Position numbers and translations under genes: made by a program. This document shows positions 25,801-32,547 of a stretch of 64,000 nucleotides of DNA, one piece after another (the stretch's first letter is position 1; the number at the start of each line of letters is the position of its first letter). The DNA lies in assembly GCA_021292165.1 (NCBI GenBank), contig JAHFWL010000059.1, positions 62,001 through 126,000 of the forward strand. Direction: 5' to 3'. Source of the stretch: Shinisaurus crocodilurus. Its lineage: Eukaryota > Chordata > Lepidosauria > Squamata > Shinisauridae. The notes beneath the pieces were generated by a model, which was not told the origin of the DNA, did not search any database, and saw nothing but the letters and a program-made list of their open reading frames with translations.

Positions 25801-28800
25801 TGGGCTAGTGGAATTGGTGCTGCTGGTTCAGTACTTCCAACCCATGATATCCAGATGTGTGGGGTACCTCAGCAGTGTTGCCCGCAGTCCATACAGCTGA
25901 GAAAAGCTGGTGCAAAATCAGCATGGCATTTCTCTGATCCAAGAAAAAAGGTCTGCTGGGCGTGTTCCATCACAGCACATAATAAACCTTGTTTTTGTGT
26001 TACACAGAAAGTGCTTTCCTCCCAAGAGAAATCCTAGGCAACAGGAGTGCTTCTTGCAGGAGGCCAGCAAAGTACTACAGTGCCCACCTTGCTGCGCCAA
26101 GGCCGATGGGTCAGCAGCACAGCTTGCAAGACCTGCTGGTGATCTCACGGATGAACAACCAGTCCAAAAGAGCCAACGAGCCAACGCTGGGAGACAGTCC
26201 TGTGAACAGGTAGGCATGGGTGGTTGTCAGGTCTTCTGTGATGGAAGGTCAAAAATTGTACGTGCTGGGACGGAGCAGTGGCTTTAAGGCAAAAATATTA
26301 AGCAAATTTACATGCCTTTGCCTATTTAGCAAAACTTATTCTGCGTTAAGGAGCGATGCTGGGCCTTGCAGTCCTATCCCTTAAACACTGGACCTTCTGC
26401 TCAGCCTTGACTTTGGCTTCAGGGAATTCAGCAGGCCTTGACCGTTCATTTTCCATGCCTATTGGTGCAGTTTCTAAGTGCTAGAAATGAAATTGAGGTT
26501 CTCTGGATGCTGGAATTATAGCACCCTGGGCCAGATTCTGTGCTCAACTGTGCTTTGGAAGAAATGGAAAGTTCACATATGTATATGTGTAAAGTTAGGG
26601 ATATGAATCTGTTCTGAATTAAAAATTGCTTCTACACTAGTCCGGGATAGGCATTATTTGTTCATTCTGTTTTTACAGAGAATGCAGGCATTGCTGCCAA
26701 CCTGTTGCATTCCAATTTTTTTCCATATTGCCCTCCCATCTTTTTTCAGTTCTGGCCTGTGGCTATTTTTTTTAAAGCTAAAATGCAATTGCAGTGCCAT
26801 CAAAGCTATTGAGGCTTTCAAGAGCTATTGTCCCTTCAGTTTTCCTCCTTGCCCCTTTCTCTTAAAGTAGCTTCTGCTTCTCATCCCCTGCCATGAATTA
26901 TTTGCTTCTGGCTCACTCCTGTTTTGGCCCTTAATTAGTCAGTTTCTATTTGCAATTAGTCAGTTTCTATTTGTTCATTGACTCCCAATGGCGAGTGACC
27001 TCCGCCATGCCCCCTCTCTGCTGAGCTTCCGCTGCTTACTTAAAACTTGGCTGTTCAGGTGGGAATATGGGGTGGGCTAAGATTTTAAAATTTTATACTC
27101 TTTTAAATGTATGTTATTTGGTTTTTATTTGATGTACATGGCCCAGGGTGGCCGGTTGCTGGCCAGATGGGCGATAAATAGGTAAATAATTTCTTGCAGT
27201 GGCCAGGAATGGCAGGGTGGGGGCAGGCCTTCAACTGCAGCTTTCCTCTTTGCAGTCAGAGCAATTAAAGGGAAAAAAAGATTAAGGAGCATTTGATTTT
27301 AATGCAAAAAAAGATACCCGTCATTAAAATCTGTAATTTAAGGAATGGATTAATTAAGGTCCATTTCAGGAATGAGCAGGAAGTAATTAATTAAAGTGGC
27401 AGAAGCCACTTTAAAAGAAGGGGGCAAGAAGGCAACTGCTACTAATTAAATGGGCAGTTGCAGAGAGGAGTTGGAACTTTGTTTTTTTTATTCATTTGTT
27501 TATTTGTTAAATTTGTATCCTGCCTTTTTTGCAAGGAGACTAACAGCAGTCATACAAATATATATAGTAGCTCTTGCCCATAGGAACAGACATTTCAGGA
27601 TTTGAATGGGAAACATTGCAGTATATTAAGTGACCTGTGGAACCACCATTTTAATTCCACTTTCAACTGATTGTGACAAAGCAATGCCTCACCAGCATTA
27701 TAGGCCCTGGTGTGAAAAAAACCTATATATAGGACATTTTCTAACACAATCACATACTCCCTAGTAAATATTGCATAGACTGAAGTTCTGAAGGTTGTTT
27801 ACTGTTAGTATGGTGGGCACCACCATGATCATTAGAACCTGCTAGGTAGGAAAGGTTGCAGATAAATCCAAAACAGATAAAGATGGTGAAAAATAGGGAT
27901 ATTGCTTTCCTAATGAGAAAAGCTGACAAAACACTGAAATAAGGACCATCCTTTCCAAACAGCAATATTTGAGAGGTATTGTTTTACTTGTTTTACTTGT
28001 TTTAGAATGTATTTATTTAATGCATTTCTATCCTGCCCATCAGGATCTATATTTCTAGGTTGACTTAAAAGTATCAAATAATATCTTAAAACATCCATAG
28101 CACAACACAACAATTAAAAAAGCAGATAAAATTGCAGCATTAAAACAGTCTCATCAGAGGTTAAAAGCCTGGGGGAATTTTTTTTAAAAAGTTTTTACCT
28201 GTTGCTGAGAGATCATCAGAGTGGGCACCAGGCAAGCTTCACTGGGAAAAGCATTCCACAAGAGGGGAGCCACATCCAAGAATGTCCTCTCCCCCTCACT
28301 TCAGATGGTGAGCGCACCTGAAAGAAGGCATTCAAAGATTACTCTGTACACAGGCAGGTTGATGTGGGGGAGTAGGCGATCCTTCAGGGACCAAGATTCC
28401 CCAAACATGTCAGGGTTTAGAGATAAACTTCAGCACTCTAAACTGGAAACAGTCTGGGAGCAACCATTTAAGCACCAGCAAGGAATGTCCCAATGACCAG
28501 CCCTAGTTAGTAGCCCTAGTGGCTGTAGTTTGAACAAACTGCTGTTTCTGACTGAGCAGTCTTCAAAGGCAGCCCCGTGTACAAAACATTACAGTAAGCT
28601 AACCTGGAGGTTCCCAGAACATGGATAGGTGGCCAGGCTGCCTTTGCCCAGGAGGGGCAACAGCAGGTACACCGGCCTCAGTGGATGGAAGACACTTCAT
28701 GCCATGGTCACCACTTGGGTCTCCAGTGACAAAGGTGGATCTACGAGCAGCACTCCCAGACTGTAGACATGATCCTCTTGGGGGAGTGCAACTCCATCCA

Positions 28801-30790
28801 GAACAGGTTAAACACTATCTCCTGAGCAAACGAACCACCCACCAAAAGTACTTCCATGTTGTCAGGATTGAGCTTCTGTTTATTAGCCCTCATCTAGTCC
28901 ATTATTTACCCTAGATGCCAATTTACCATTTTCACTGAAAATCAGACGTAAAAGAGAGATAAAGTTGAGTGTCATCAGCATACTGATGACACCTCATTCC
29001 AAGTCCCAGTATGACCTCACTCAGCAGTTTCACGTAGATGTGGGGAAAAAAATGGGGGACAGGATGGAACTTGCAGAACCCCATAGCATAAGAGCAGTAG
29101 TCGCCCAGCACTGCCTTCTGGAATCAGCCCTTCAGGTTGGAAGAGCACCACTGAAACACTGTGCTCAGAATTCCAACCCGGACAACCCATCCAGAAAGAT
29201 ACCATGGTTGATGGTATTGAAAGCCAGCCACCAAGAGGTCCAGCAGAATTAGTGCACTGTCCCTGCGCTTCTCCCAGCATAAGTCATCAGTCAGGGTGAC
29301 CAGGGCAATGCCTGTGCTGAAAACAGATTTGAAACCAGATTGAAATGGATCCAGATAATCAGGCTCATCCAAGAGTGCCTAGAGTTGCATGGCCACCATT
29401 GATTCAAGCGCCTACTTGACCCAAGAAGAGGATACATGCAACTGGACAATAGTTGCTACAGTTGTCAACATGGTCCAATGAAGACTTCTGCACTGTATTA
29501 TTTATTTATTTATTTATGTATTATATTTATACCCCGCCTTTTTTCCTTCAAGGAACCCAAGGCGGCTTACATAATCCTCCTCCTCCTCCATTTTATCCTC
29601 ACAACAACCCTGTGAGGTAGGTTAGGCTGAAAGTCAGTGACTGGCCCAAAGTCACTCAGTGAGTTTCATGGCTGAGCAGAGACTAGAACCTGGATCTCCT
29701 GAGTCCCAGTCCAACACTCTCACCACTACGGCTCACTGGCTCCTCAAGGTGGTTTTAATAGTAAATCTAGAGCCAGAAAAGGAGTAATGTTTGAAAATGC
29801 CAACAAGCATATAGAATGTGAGACTATTAATATAATTTACTAATTTGCAAAAAGAATGCTGGTATTATACTTTGAAACTAGTAATAAACACATAACTATT
29901 CAAGTGCAAATTAAAAAGAATACTGATATTGTGTTTTGAAAACAGTACAAGTTCAAATTACAAGAGTGCCGGCTAACAGCTTGTTTCGGTGTCTTCATCA
30001 GAATGTACACAATATTCTTCACAGTGTAATACAGTTGAATTGATTCTTCTCATATATTTCTCAGTAATTCCTTCAAAAGAGGAACACTAAGACAACAGGG
30101 GTGAAGTCTCCAAGAGTAATATTTGTTTTCCAAATCCTGGGGATACGTTCCGGATCAGTCAGGGTTGCAATGAAGAGAGTCTCACACAGGATTTGGAAAA
30201 CAAATATTACTCTTGGAGACTTCACCCCTGTTGTCTTAGTGTTCCTCTTTTGAAGGAATTACTGAGAAATATATGAGAAGAATCAATTCAACTGTATTAC
30301 ACTGTGAAGAATATTGTGTACATTCTGATGAAGACACCGAAACAAGCTGTTAGCCGGCACTCTTGTAATTTGAACTTGTACTGTATTTGAACTTGTACTG
30401 TTTTCAAAACACAATATCAGTATTCTTTTTAATTTGCACTTGAATAGTTATGTGTTTATTACTAGTTTCAAAGTATAATACCAGCATTCTTTTTGCAAAT
30501 TAGTAAATTATATTAATAGTCTCACATTCTATATGCTTGTTGGCATTTTCAAACGTTACTCCTTTTCTGGCTCTAGGTGCTGTTTGCACTTTTGTATCTT
30601 ATCATTTCGGAGCCAGCTCCTTTTGTTTGCCTTTTAATAGTAAACCACCTTGTGGATTTGCCAGATTGAAAGGCAGGGTATAAATCTAGTAAATAAATGG
30701 TGATCCCCTGGGCAAAATAGTGGAGCCATTGCCTCTGTCTACCATTTGTGTTTGCTTATATCATTTCCTTCTCTTTTTTTCAGGGTCTGA
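393..30790 (+). CDS. TTLL6: Tubulin polyglutamylase TTLL6, 3' thirteen exons (partial gene)
   Basis: This is a spliced gene for a tubulin tyrosine ligase-like enzyme, which adds glutamate side chains to tubulin tails using ATP, mainly in cilia and axonemes. The thirteen placed exons total 2,273 coding bases, about 756 codons, and codon phase agrees at every junction. The ATP-grasp core shows [21 protein letters not shown], the [10 protein letters not shown] strand and [18 protein letters not shown], whose E-x-N residues bind magnesium. A basic segment after the core (exons 7-9) fits the microtubule-binding region of elongating TTLLs. The low-complexity tail keeps a YSSVPDL block and a DLLVI block, which I recall from mammalian TTLL6 and not from the close paralogue TTLL13. 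The [12 protein letters not shown] wording also favours TTLL6. The start codon and the first exons lie upstream of the window. TTLL13 is the main alternative for the name. The family call is very secure. Confidence 0.85.
624..754 (+). CDS. TTLL6: TTLL6 exon b
   Basis: A short 112-bp intron separates it from exon a. It starts [16 protein letters not shown], a highly conserved TTLL block, and ends with the Trp-Cys-Leu-Pro-Ala block split in the Asp codon before donor GTGAGT. Confidence 0.94.
1335..1503 (+). repeat. 5S rRNA-derived SINE with CR1-like tail, copy 1
   Basis: The head matches the 3' half of vertebrate 5S rRNA, including GGAAAGCTAAGCAGGGTCAG and TTACTTGGATGGGAGAC. The tail reads GGGGGTTGGACTTGATAG...CCTTCCAACTCTATGATCT, which is the 3' end typical of CR1 LINEs. 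Two more copies lie at about 48154 and 61634. The 5' flank is intron without other recognised content. Confidence 0.85.
1796..1823. repeat. (TC)n microsatellite
   Basis: Simple TC dinucleotide run in a TTLL6 intron. Confidence 0.95.
1960..2116 (+). CDS. TTLL6: TTLL6 exon c (ATP-binding [10 protein letters not shown])
   Basis: Acceptor TGCCAG, donor GTAACC. It completes the split Asp codon and encodes the nucleotide-binding block [13 protein letters not shown] followed by [15 protein letters not shown]. It ends in phase 0. Confidence 0.95.
2285..3245 (-). mobile_element. Penelope-like element, 3' fragment with GIY-YIG endonuclease
   Basis: Read on the - strand, an open frame (stop at 2803) carries a Cys-rich segment and then a GIY-YIG nuclease core: [16 protein letters not shown], then [14 protein letters not shown], with a QHF segment and a terminal helix. 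This C-terminal endonuclease marks Penelope-like retroelements. The tail shows the GACGCGTTTCGG...CCTTCCTCAAGGGG stretch at about 2360-2405 that often ends such elements. No RT domain is present, so the copy is truncated. Upstream of about 3190 the frame shifts. It lies in a TTLL6 intron and abuts the fold-back element at 3279. Confidence 0.8.
3279..4740. mobile_element. Fold-back element with ~470-bp inverted arms
   Basis: The left arm (about 3279-3780) and right arm (about 4270-4740) are inverted copies, for example ACAAGTGCACTCTTA at the left end against TAAGAGTGCACTTGT at the right end. The whole arms can be aligned with small indels. The centre (3780-4020) holds shorter inverted segments containing GTACTTCCCAGCC. 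No coding capacity is evident; the short ORFs on both strands are mirror images. No clear target duplication was found, so the superfamily is undetermined. Confidence 0.8.
4044..4189. mobile_element. hAT-type MITE nested in the fold-back element
   Basis: Terminal inverted repeats CAGGGCTTTTTTTCTGG / CCAGAAAAAAAGCACTG are flanked by the exact 8-bp duplication GATGGAGC (4036-4043 and 4190-4197). An 8-bp duplication is the hAT signature. The insert is 146 bp and non-coding. Confidence 0.9.
4800..5250. repeat. Imperfect palindromic repeat, class not assigned
   Basis: Words such as AACCCA, GGGTT and GTTCACATGAC recur in both orientations, and the segment resembles the AACCCAGC-rich palindrome at 52190-52570. 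The boundaries are approximate. Confidence 0.4.
5270..6234. other. Intronic stretch with nothing recognised
   Basis: This purine-rich intron sequence of TTLL6 shows no open frame, simple repeat or element that I can name. Confidence 0.5.
6235..7385 (+). mobile_element. CR1 LINE, 3' part of ORF2 plus 3' UTR
   Basis: The segment encodes a degenerate RT piece ([10 protein letters not shown] near 6240, then DDTKPGG and [17 protein letters not shown]), typical of CR1. The following stretch has the CR1 wording for the last part of ORF2 and the 3' end (GAAATTTCTTAACAGTAAGG, CTGGAGGTCTTCAAGCAGAG). It is broken by stops and by a Tigger-like MITE. Confidence 0.85.
6553..6768. mobile_element. Tigger/mariner-like MITE inside the CR1 copy
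   Basis: Terminal inverted repeats CAGGCAGTCCCCAAGTTACG and its inverse ending ACTGCCTG are flanked by TA on both sides (6551-6552, 6769-6770). TA duplications indicate the Tc1/mariner superfamily. It is 216 bp and non-coding. Confidence 0.85.
7787..7930 (+). CDS. TTLL6: TTLL6 exon d
   Basis: Acceptor CCCAAG, donor GTGAGT, 48 whole codons. It encodes [17 protein letters not shown] and the GLARFAT block that line the active-site cleft. The preceding 5.7-kb intron is filled with mobile elements. Confidence 0.95.
8013..8154. mobile_element. Palindromic MITE, hAT-like
   Basis: The ends CAGGGGTGGGC and CCTCCCCTG enclose inverted segments (GCCCTCCAGAT / ATCTGGAGGGC) and the ACAGCTCCCATGATCC core seen in related copies. 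No clean target duplication was found for this older copy. Confidence 0.65.
8538..8782 (-). repeat. tRNA-derived SINE, copy a
   Basis: On the - strand it reads GTGTGGCGTAGTGGTTAGGG (A-box region), GGTTCTAGTCCC (B-box), a body with CCAGTCACTGACTCTCAGCC, and a 3' end GTAAGCCGCCTTGGG...GGCGGGGTATAAATATAATAAATA. Other copies are at 21846, 29497 and 46010. The family resembles squamate SINEs. Confidence 0.8.
8979..9064 (+). CDS. TTLL6: TTLL6 exon e
   Basis: Acceptor TTACAG, donor GTACAG. It encodes the [16 protein letters not shown] strand and ends in the Arg codon of the GSKRKLST block, which is completed by the next exon. Confidence 0.95.
9065..10370. other. TTLL6 intron, mostly unrecognised sequence
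   Basis: This part of the intron has a short C-rich run (CCACCCCCACC near 9440), a (CA)n run at 9760-9775 and a (CCTG)n run at about 10213-10242. I see no coding sequence or named element. Confidence 0.5.
10379..10514. mobile_element. Palindromic hAT-type MITE with 8-bp duplication ATCTGGAT
   Basis: Ends CAGGGCTCTCCAACC / GGTTGGAGAGCCCTG; the inner core has ACAGCTCCCAGCAT and its inverse. Exact 8-bp direct repeats ATCTGGAT flank it (10371-10378, 10515-10522). Confidence 0.92.
10819..10953. mobile_element. Palindromic hAT-type MITE with 8-bp duplication CCTTAGTG
   Basis: Ends CAGTGTTCTTCAACC / GGTTGGAGAACACTG, an almost perfect hairpin, with CCTTAGTG on both sides (10811-10818, 10954-10961). 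Same family as the copies at 10379 and 21526. Confidence 0.92.
11178..11403 (+). CDS. TTLL6: TTLL6 exon f
   Basis: Acceptor TTAAAG, donor GTATGT. It encodes [20 protein letters not shown], the [12 protein letters not shown] block and LKPWLLE, the first half of the magnesium-binding E-x-N motif. The motif is split from its Asn by the following intron. Confidence 0.95.
11404..13449. other. TTLL6 intron; AT-rich, one old dispersed repeat
   Basis: The stretch 11880-12110 resembles a high-copy reptile repeat (CTGTCATGACTGGTAGCCACTGATG). The remainder, AT-rich from 12200 to 12950, shows nothing I can name. Confidence 0.5.
13450..13631 (+). CDS. TTLL6: TTLL6 exon g (end of catalytic core)
   Basis: Acceptor TTCCAG, donor GTGTGA. 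It begins [11 protein letters not shown], which holds the catalytic Asn, and runs into a Lys/Arg-rich helix (KRRGKERLL) that starts the microtubule-binding extension. Confidence 0.95.
13632..14920. other. TTLL6 intron, nothing recognised
   Basis: No coding signal beyond exon g and no named repeat. Short open frames here lack codon bias or family resemblance. Confidence 0.5.
14925..15155 (+). mobile_element. CR1 LINE 3' end
   Basis: It contains the CR1 3' wording AGGAAAAATTTCCTGATTGT, CCCACTCTGGAGGCATTCAAG and GGGGGTTGGACTCGGTGGCC...CCTTCCAACTCTA, ending in the octamer-like run TTCTATGATTCTATGATTCTATG. The tail matches that of the 5S SINEs in the window. Confidence 0.85.
15874..16062 (+). CDS. 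TTLL6: TTLL6 exon h
   Basis: Acceptor TATCAG, donor GTGAGA. It encodes the conserved GGYRRIYP block and the [10 protein letters not shown]...[10 protein letters not shown] stretch. The exon is flanked by phase-matched split Arg codons on both sides. Confidence 0.94.
16422..16787. repeat. Old hAT-like non-autonomous repeat
   Basis: Its ends (GGGTGCAAAACCTCAGGCCC and GGTCCTTGGGCTGAAAGAGG) resemble a common amniote hAT MITE that starts and ends around GGCCC/GGGCC words. A related piece lies at about 19010-19090. Limits are approximate. Confidence 0.45.
16817..16861. repeat. (GT)n microsatellite
   Basis: A continuous GT run of about 45 bp. It gives artefactual His-Thr or Cys-Val open frames on the two strands. 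Confidence 0.97.
17383..17550. repeat. LINE/SINE 3'-tail fragment with (TTCA)n
   Basis: TTATTTATTCATTCATTC is followed by a decayed copy of the GCCGCCT/GGCTTAC type tail and CTTACAATCTAAAAAGG. A poly(G) run follows at about 17549-17561. Confidence 0.5.
18494..18610. mobile_element. Palindromic hAT-type MITE, diverged
   Basis: Ends CAGCCTTCCCCAACC / GGTTGGGGAAAGCTAG with an inner CTACAACTACC / GGAATTGTAG pair. The flanks ATCTAGAC and GTCTAGATC are a near-match 8-bp duplication. Confidence 0.65.
18618..18885. repeat. High-copy dispersed repeat, class not assigned
   Basis: The wording GACAAGCAGGACGTGAATG...GGCTACTAGCCATTGATAGAGG...TTGGAAGCCACCTATGCTCC is shared in part with 11900-11960 and 49935-50110, so one family has at least three pieces here. 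Confidence 0.55.
20130..20286 (+). CDS. TTLL6: TTLL6 exon i
   Basis: Acceptor TAATAG, donor GTAGGA. It continues the charged helix ([12 protein letters not shown]) and then enters a variable basic tail. It ends in phase 0. Confidence 0.85.
20287..21525. other. TTLL6 intron, nothing firm
   Basis: The stretch has no coding sequence I can support. A tail-like fragment (CATCCCACCCTTCCTTCAAGG) lies at about 21045-21075. Confidence 0.45.
21526..21627. mobile_element. Internally shortened palindromic hAT-type MITE, duplication CTCTAACC
   Basis: It starts CAGTGTTCTCCAACCTTGGG and folds on CAGCATGCCCCAGCCAGC. It ends early in GTTGTAACACTG, so most of the right arm is deleted. Exact CTCTAACC repeats flank it (21518-21525, 21628-21635). 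Confidence 0.9.
21846..22074 (-). repeat. tRNA-derived SINE, copy b
   Basis: Same order as copy a on the - strand: diverged promoter region near 22074, TGACTTTGGGCCAGTCACTG body, and the GCCACCTTGGCTGCC...GGTGGGATATAAATG tail. Confidence 0.75.
22080..22315 (-). repeat. L2/CR1-clade LINE fragment
   Basis: The stretch repeats the order of words found at 28660-28815 (ATGGAAGGCACTC..., GATGACTC..., CCTATCCAGAACAGG...). It belongs to the same antisense LINE family as the copy at 28140-29480. Confidence 0.6.
22921..23038. mobile_element. Palindromic MITE (GGGCACAATCC ends)
   Basis: GGGCACAATCCTATGCATGT...GACAGGAAAAAGTCC folds onto GGACTTTTGTCTG...ACATGCATAGGATTGAACCC. It is a nearly continuous hairpin with a CCAGCATGCTGG loop. 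A longer relative with similar ends lies at 25317. Confidence 0.8.
23564..23869 (+). CDS. TTLL6: TTLL6 exon j (variable tail, YSSVPDL block)
   Basis: Acceptor CACTCAG, donor GTAAGT, 102 whole codons. It is a Ser/Pro/Glu-rich, presumably disordered tail. The YSSVPDL motif followed by a Ser run resembles the C-terminal region of mammalian TTLL6 as I recall it. Confidence 0.85.
24833..25199 (+). CDS. TTLL6: TTLL6 exon k
   Basis: I chose the acceptor after CTCCTTTACCAG because it has the best pyrimidine tract and keeps phase 0 with exon j. An upstream AG at 24769-24770 would break the frame. The donor is GTGAGT at 25200. The exon encodes a tail segment with [15 protein letters not shown], similar in layout to the TTLL6 tail. 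Confidence 0.78.
25317..25757. repeat. MITE-like repeat with AGGGCGCAATCC / GGATTGCGCT ends
   Basis: The inverted ends AGGGCGCAATCCAGTG and GTAGGATTGCGCTGCCC enclose a CG-containing body with CTCCGAGGTC words, several of them also at 22360-22440. It lies between exons k and l, with no coding sequence. Confidence 0.6.
26008..26209 (+). CDS. TTLL6: TTLL6 exon l (DLLVI block)
   Basis: Acceptor TACACAG, donor GTAGGC. It begins at codon position 2, matching the one-base overhang of exon k. It encodes the conserved HSLQDLLVI block near the C terminus and leaves two bases of an Arg codon. Confidence 0.8.
26210..28135. other. TTLL6 last intron, left part
   Basis: The stretch holds old tail-type fragments (26980-27190, 27480-27560, 28010-28090) with words such as CCTGCCCATC and TTTATTTG, and otherwise unrecognised AT-rich sequence. 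Confidence 0.4.
28140..29480 (-). mobile_element. L2/CR1-clade LINE, RT fragment and 3' region
   Basis: On the - strand the frame at 29124-29372 carries an RT block ([10 protein letters not shown], then TDDL and ILLDL), the palm start of L2/CR1-clade RTs. The 3' part (28140-29000 in + coordinates) has the typical antisense wording AGCATTCCACAAGAGGGGAG and TCTTCAAAGGCAGCCCCGTG. It is 5'-truncated with many stops. Confidence 0.75.
29497..29743 (-). repeat. tRNA-derived SINE, copy c
   Basis: (TTTA)n tail on the left, then ACCCCGCC...GGCGGCTTAC, CAGTGACTGGCCCAAAGTCA and the promoter region ending near GCTCACTGGCTCCT. Same family as copies a, b and d. Confidence 0.85.
29767..30576. repeat. 810-bp near-perfect palindrome
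   Basis: The left arm 29767-30139 (373 bp) and right arm 30187-30576 (390 bp) are inverse copies. The 17-bp difference is a tandem duplication (TATTTGAACTTGTACTG) in the right arm. The spacer is 47 bp. Each arm contains GCTTGTTTCGGTGTCTTCATCAG, close to the end motif of Penelope-like elements. No coding sequence. CTAG occurs at both outer ends. It lies in the last TTLL6 intron. Confidence 0.9.
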
Positions 30791-31700
30791 GTGAATCTTT
30801 CACAAACCCAGGGTGGTTCCTCAAGCACAAGAGATACTCCTTTCTATTGAGAGGCATATTGAACTGTTCAGCTATATCCATTCCCAGTAAACTCCTACGT
30901 AAAGGAGCTTCCATACAGCCAATGAAAATTGGTTTGTATCGGTATTGGGTCTTTTTAAAGTAAGAGGGTCTTGAGGTAGTTGGAGCTCTTGATTTCCTGC
31001 TCCCTGCGGAAGTACGGTATGTAGCAGGTGCTTTGCAAACTGAAAAATCCTCTTCCAGAAATTCCTAAGAAGATGAATGTACTGCTCCCAAGCATATCTT
31101 TCTCTAGATCTGACGAGGAGGATGGAGTCTCGCACTGTGTTTTGCAAACTGAATCCTACGGACCAAACTAGATGTAACACAATTGCATATTTTTTTTTAA
31201 ATGAAAAGCAGCCTCGGAGGCTATGATGGGGAACAAAAGGATGGGGGAGAAGGGGCTGCTTAATCCCTTCAGCTGTTTTGTCCACTCAAAAACTCAACTA
31301 GCTGCTTTTCCACCTGTGAGATAAAAGGTACGGAGTCCCTAATCTTTCCCCCCATGGTGAAAAAAAAATCAGCTTGGAAGGGGCAATTTTGAGTGCCCAA
31401 ACACCAGGAGTTAAGCACCCCTCTTCCCCCATCCTTCTGTTCCCCATTGCAGCTTCCTAGGCTGCTCTTCATTAACAAACAAACAAAAATCAGAGGAAAG
31501 AGGCATGTGACTGACTACATGCCATGCCTAGTTTGGCTCTAAATTCCTTACGTTTTTTGAAGCAATTTATGTTAGTAAACCTAGAGAGAAGCTGCAAAGA
31601 ACAGTCAGTTCACAGACCTCCATAAAGGATTGAATATGGCAAAGATTCAAGTGCAAAGGGGTTTGACTTCCCTCATGGAATAAAACAGTGTCCTGTGTAT
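30784..31700 (+). CDS. TTLL6: TTLL6 probable last exon: two codons, stop TGA at 30788-30790, then 3' UTR
   Basis: A strong acceptor (TTTTTTTCAG) precedes 30784. Joined in phase to exon l, the exon finishes an Arg codon, adds Val and stops at once. The rest would be 3' UTR up to the AATAAA at 31679. The end at 31700 is approximate. A 59-codon open frame also starts at 30784 but is out of phase with exon l, so I read it as non-coding unless another exon exists in the 4.6-kb intron. Confidence 0.55.
31679..31684 (+). terminator. TTLL6: Poly(A) signal AATAAA, probable TTLL6 3' end
   Basis: An AATAAA hexamer is followed by a GT-rich stretch (GTGTCCTGTGTATCTTTGTG), the usual downstream element. 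It is the first convincing signal after the last TTLL6 exon. Confidence 0.55.
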
Positions 31701-31704
31701 CTTT

Positions 31705-32188
31705 GTGTTATGTATGCTGTGTCTCTGGTTGTACGTTATTTGCGATGGAACCTGTACTTTTCTTGCCATAATCTTCACAGTTGTCGCATATCTTTGCTAC
31801 CAGTTGATTTGCCCTCTTCCCAGCCCTACCCCTTTCCATTATCACAGTGCTGTTTGGCACAAGGAGGAAGGGATTATAGAGTGGACTTAAACTATTCATG
31901 GGCCCCAAATGGCTTGCAAGCGACAAATGGGCTGTCATATTCTTGGAGTGAAATATGGGCTTCTCAGAAAGAAGTATAGACACTGTCCTCTAGCACAGAT
32001 TTTGGTATTTCGGGCAAAGTCTCTGCAGTTGCATGTTTATTTTATTTTAAATGAAAGTTTATAGGAAGGATTACTGGGAGCCAAGGGATGGGGACTTCCT
32101 GGCAGGATGGAAACTTCCTGGCAGTGCAGAAATATGATGAAACCTGTAATACTCAGCGCAGAAGAAAAGACATAACAGTGAATGCACA
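31705..32188. other. Intergenic gap between TTLL6 3' end and DIRS element
   Basis: Short unique-looking stretch. I see no gene, promoter or repeat. Confidence 0.5.
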
Positions 32189-32335
32189 CTTCTTCTTTGT
32201 GGTCTCTGTGCATCACACATATGGGCTCTGCGCCTGCGCTGAGCTAGCTTCGGAAGATTCTTTAGCTGAGACGAAATGGGCGGGAACCCCTCCCCCACGG
32301 TGCTCGCTCCTAGCACAGTTCCCGCCCATTCCCTC
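32189..32335. repeat. DIRS left inverted terminal repeat
   Basis: The stretch from CACATATGGGCTCTGCGCC through GAAATGGGCGGGAACCCCTC to CCCGCCCATTCCCTC is the inverse of 38523-38655, with a few mismatches. Confidence 0.93.
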
Positions 32336-32547
32336 CTTTTCGACCGCTATTGCAACTGGTGCTCTTCGAAAGGTTCTCCAGAACAATTCTAACGGCTGAG
32401 TAGATTAATCAAATTATAATCCTCTTTATAACTATCTCTTCCTCCCTCGCCTTCTCCATCCCTCGTCTTCACACTTTTCTATCAAAAAATAAAATAAAAT
32501 AAAAAATCTCTTGTTCAAGCTTCCTTCTAACTTTTCCTTCAAGAACG

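Noticed and set aside
393..30790. Gene named TTLL13 instead of TTLL6
   Set aside because: TTLL13 shares the core, but [33 protein letters not shown] and the tail blocks YSSVPDL and DLLVI fit TTLL6 better by memory. A tree would settle it.
30784..30963. Long TTLL6 tail exon of 59 codons
   Set aside because: It is out of phase with exon l; kept only as an alternative isoform.
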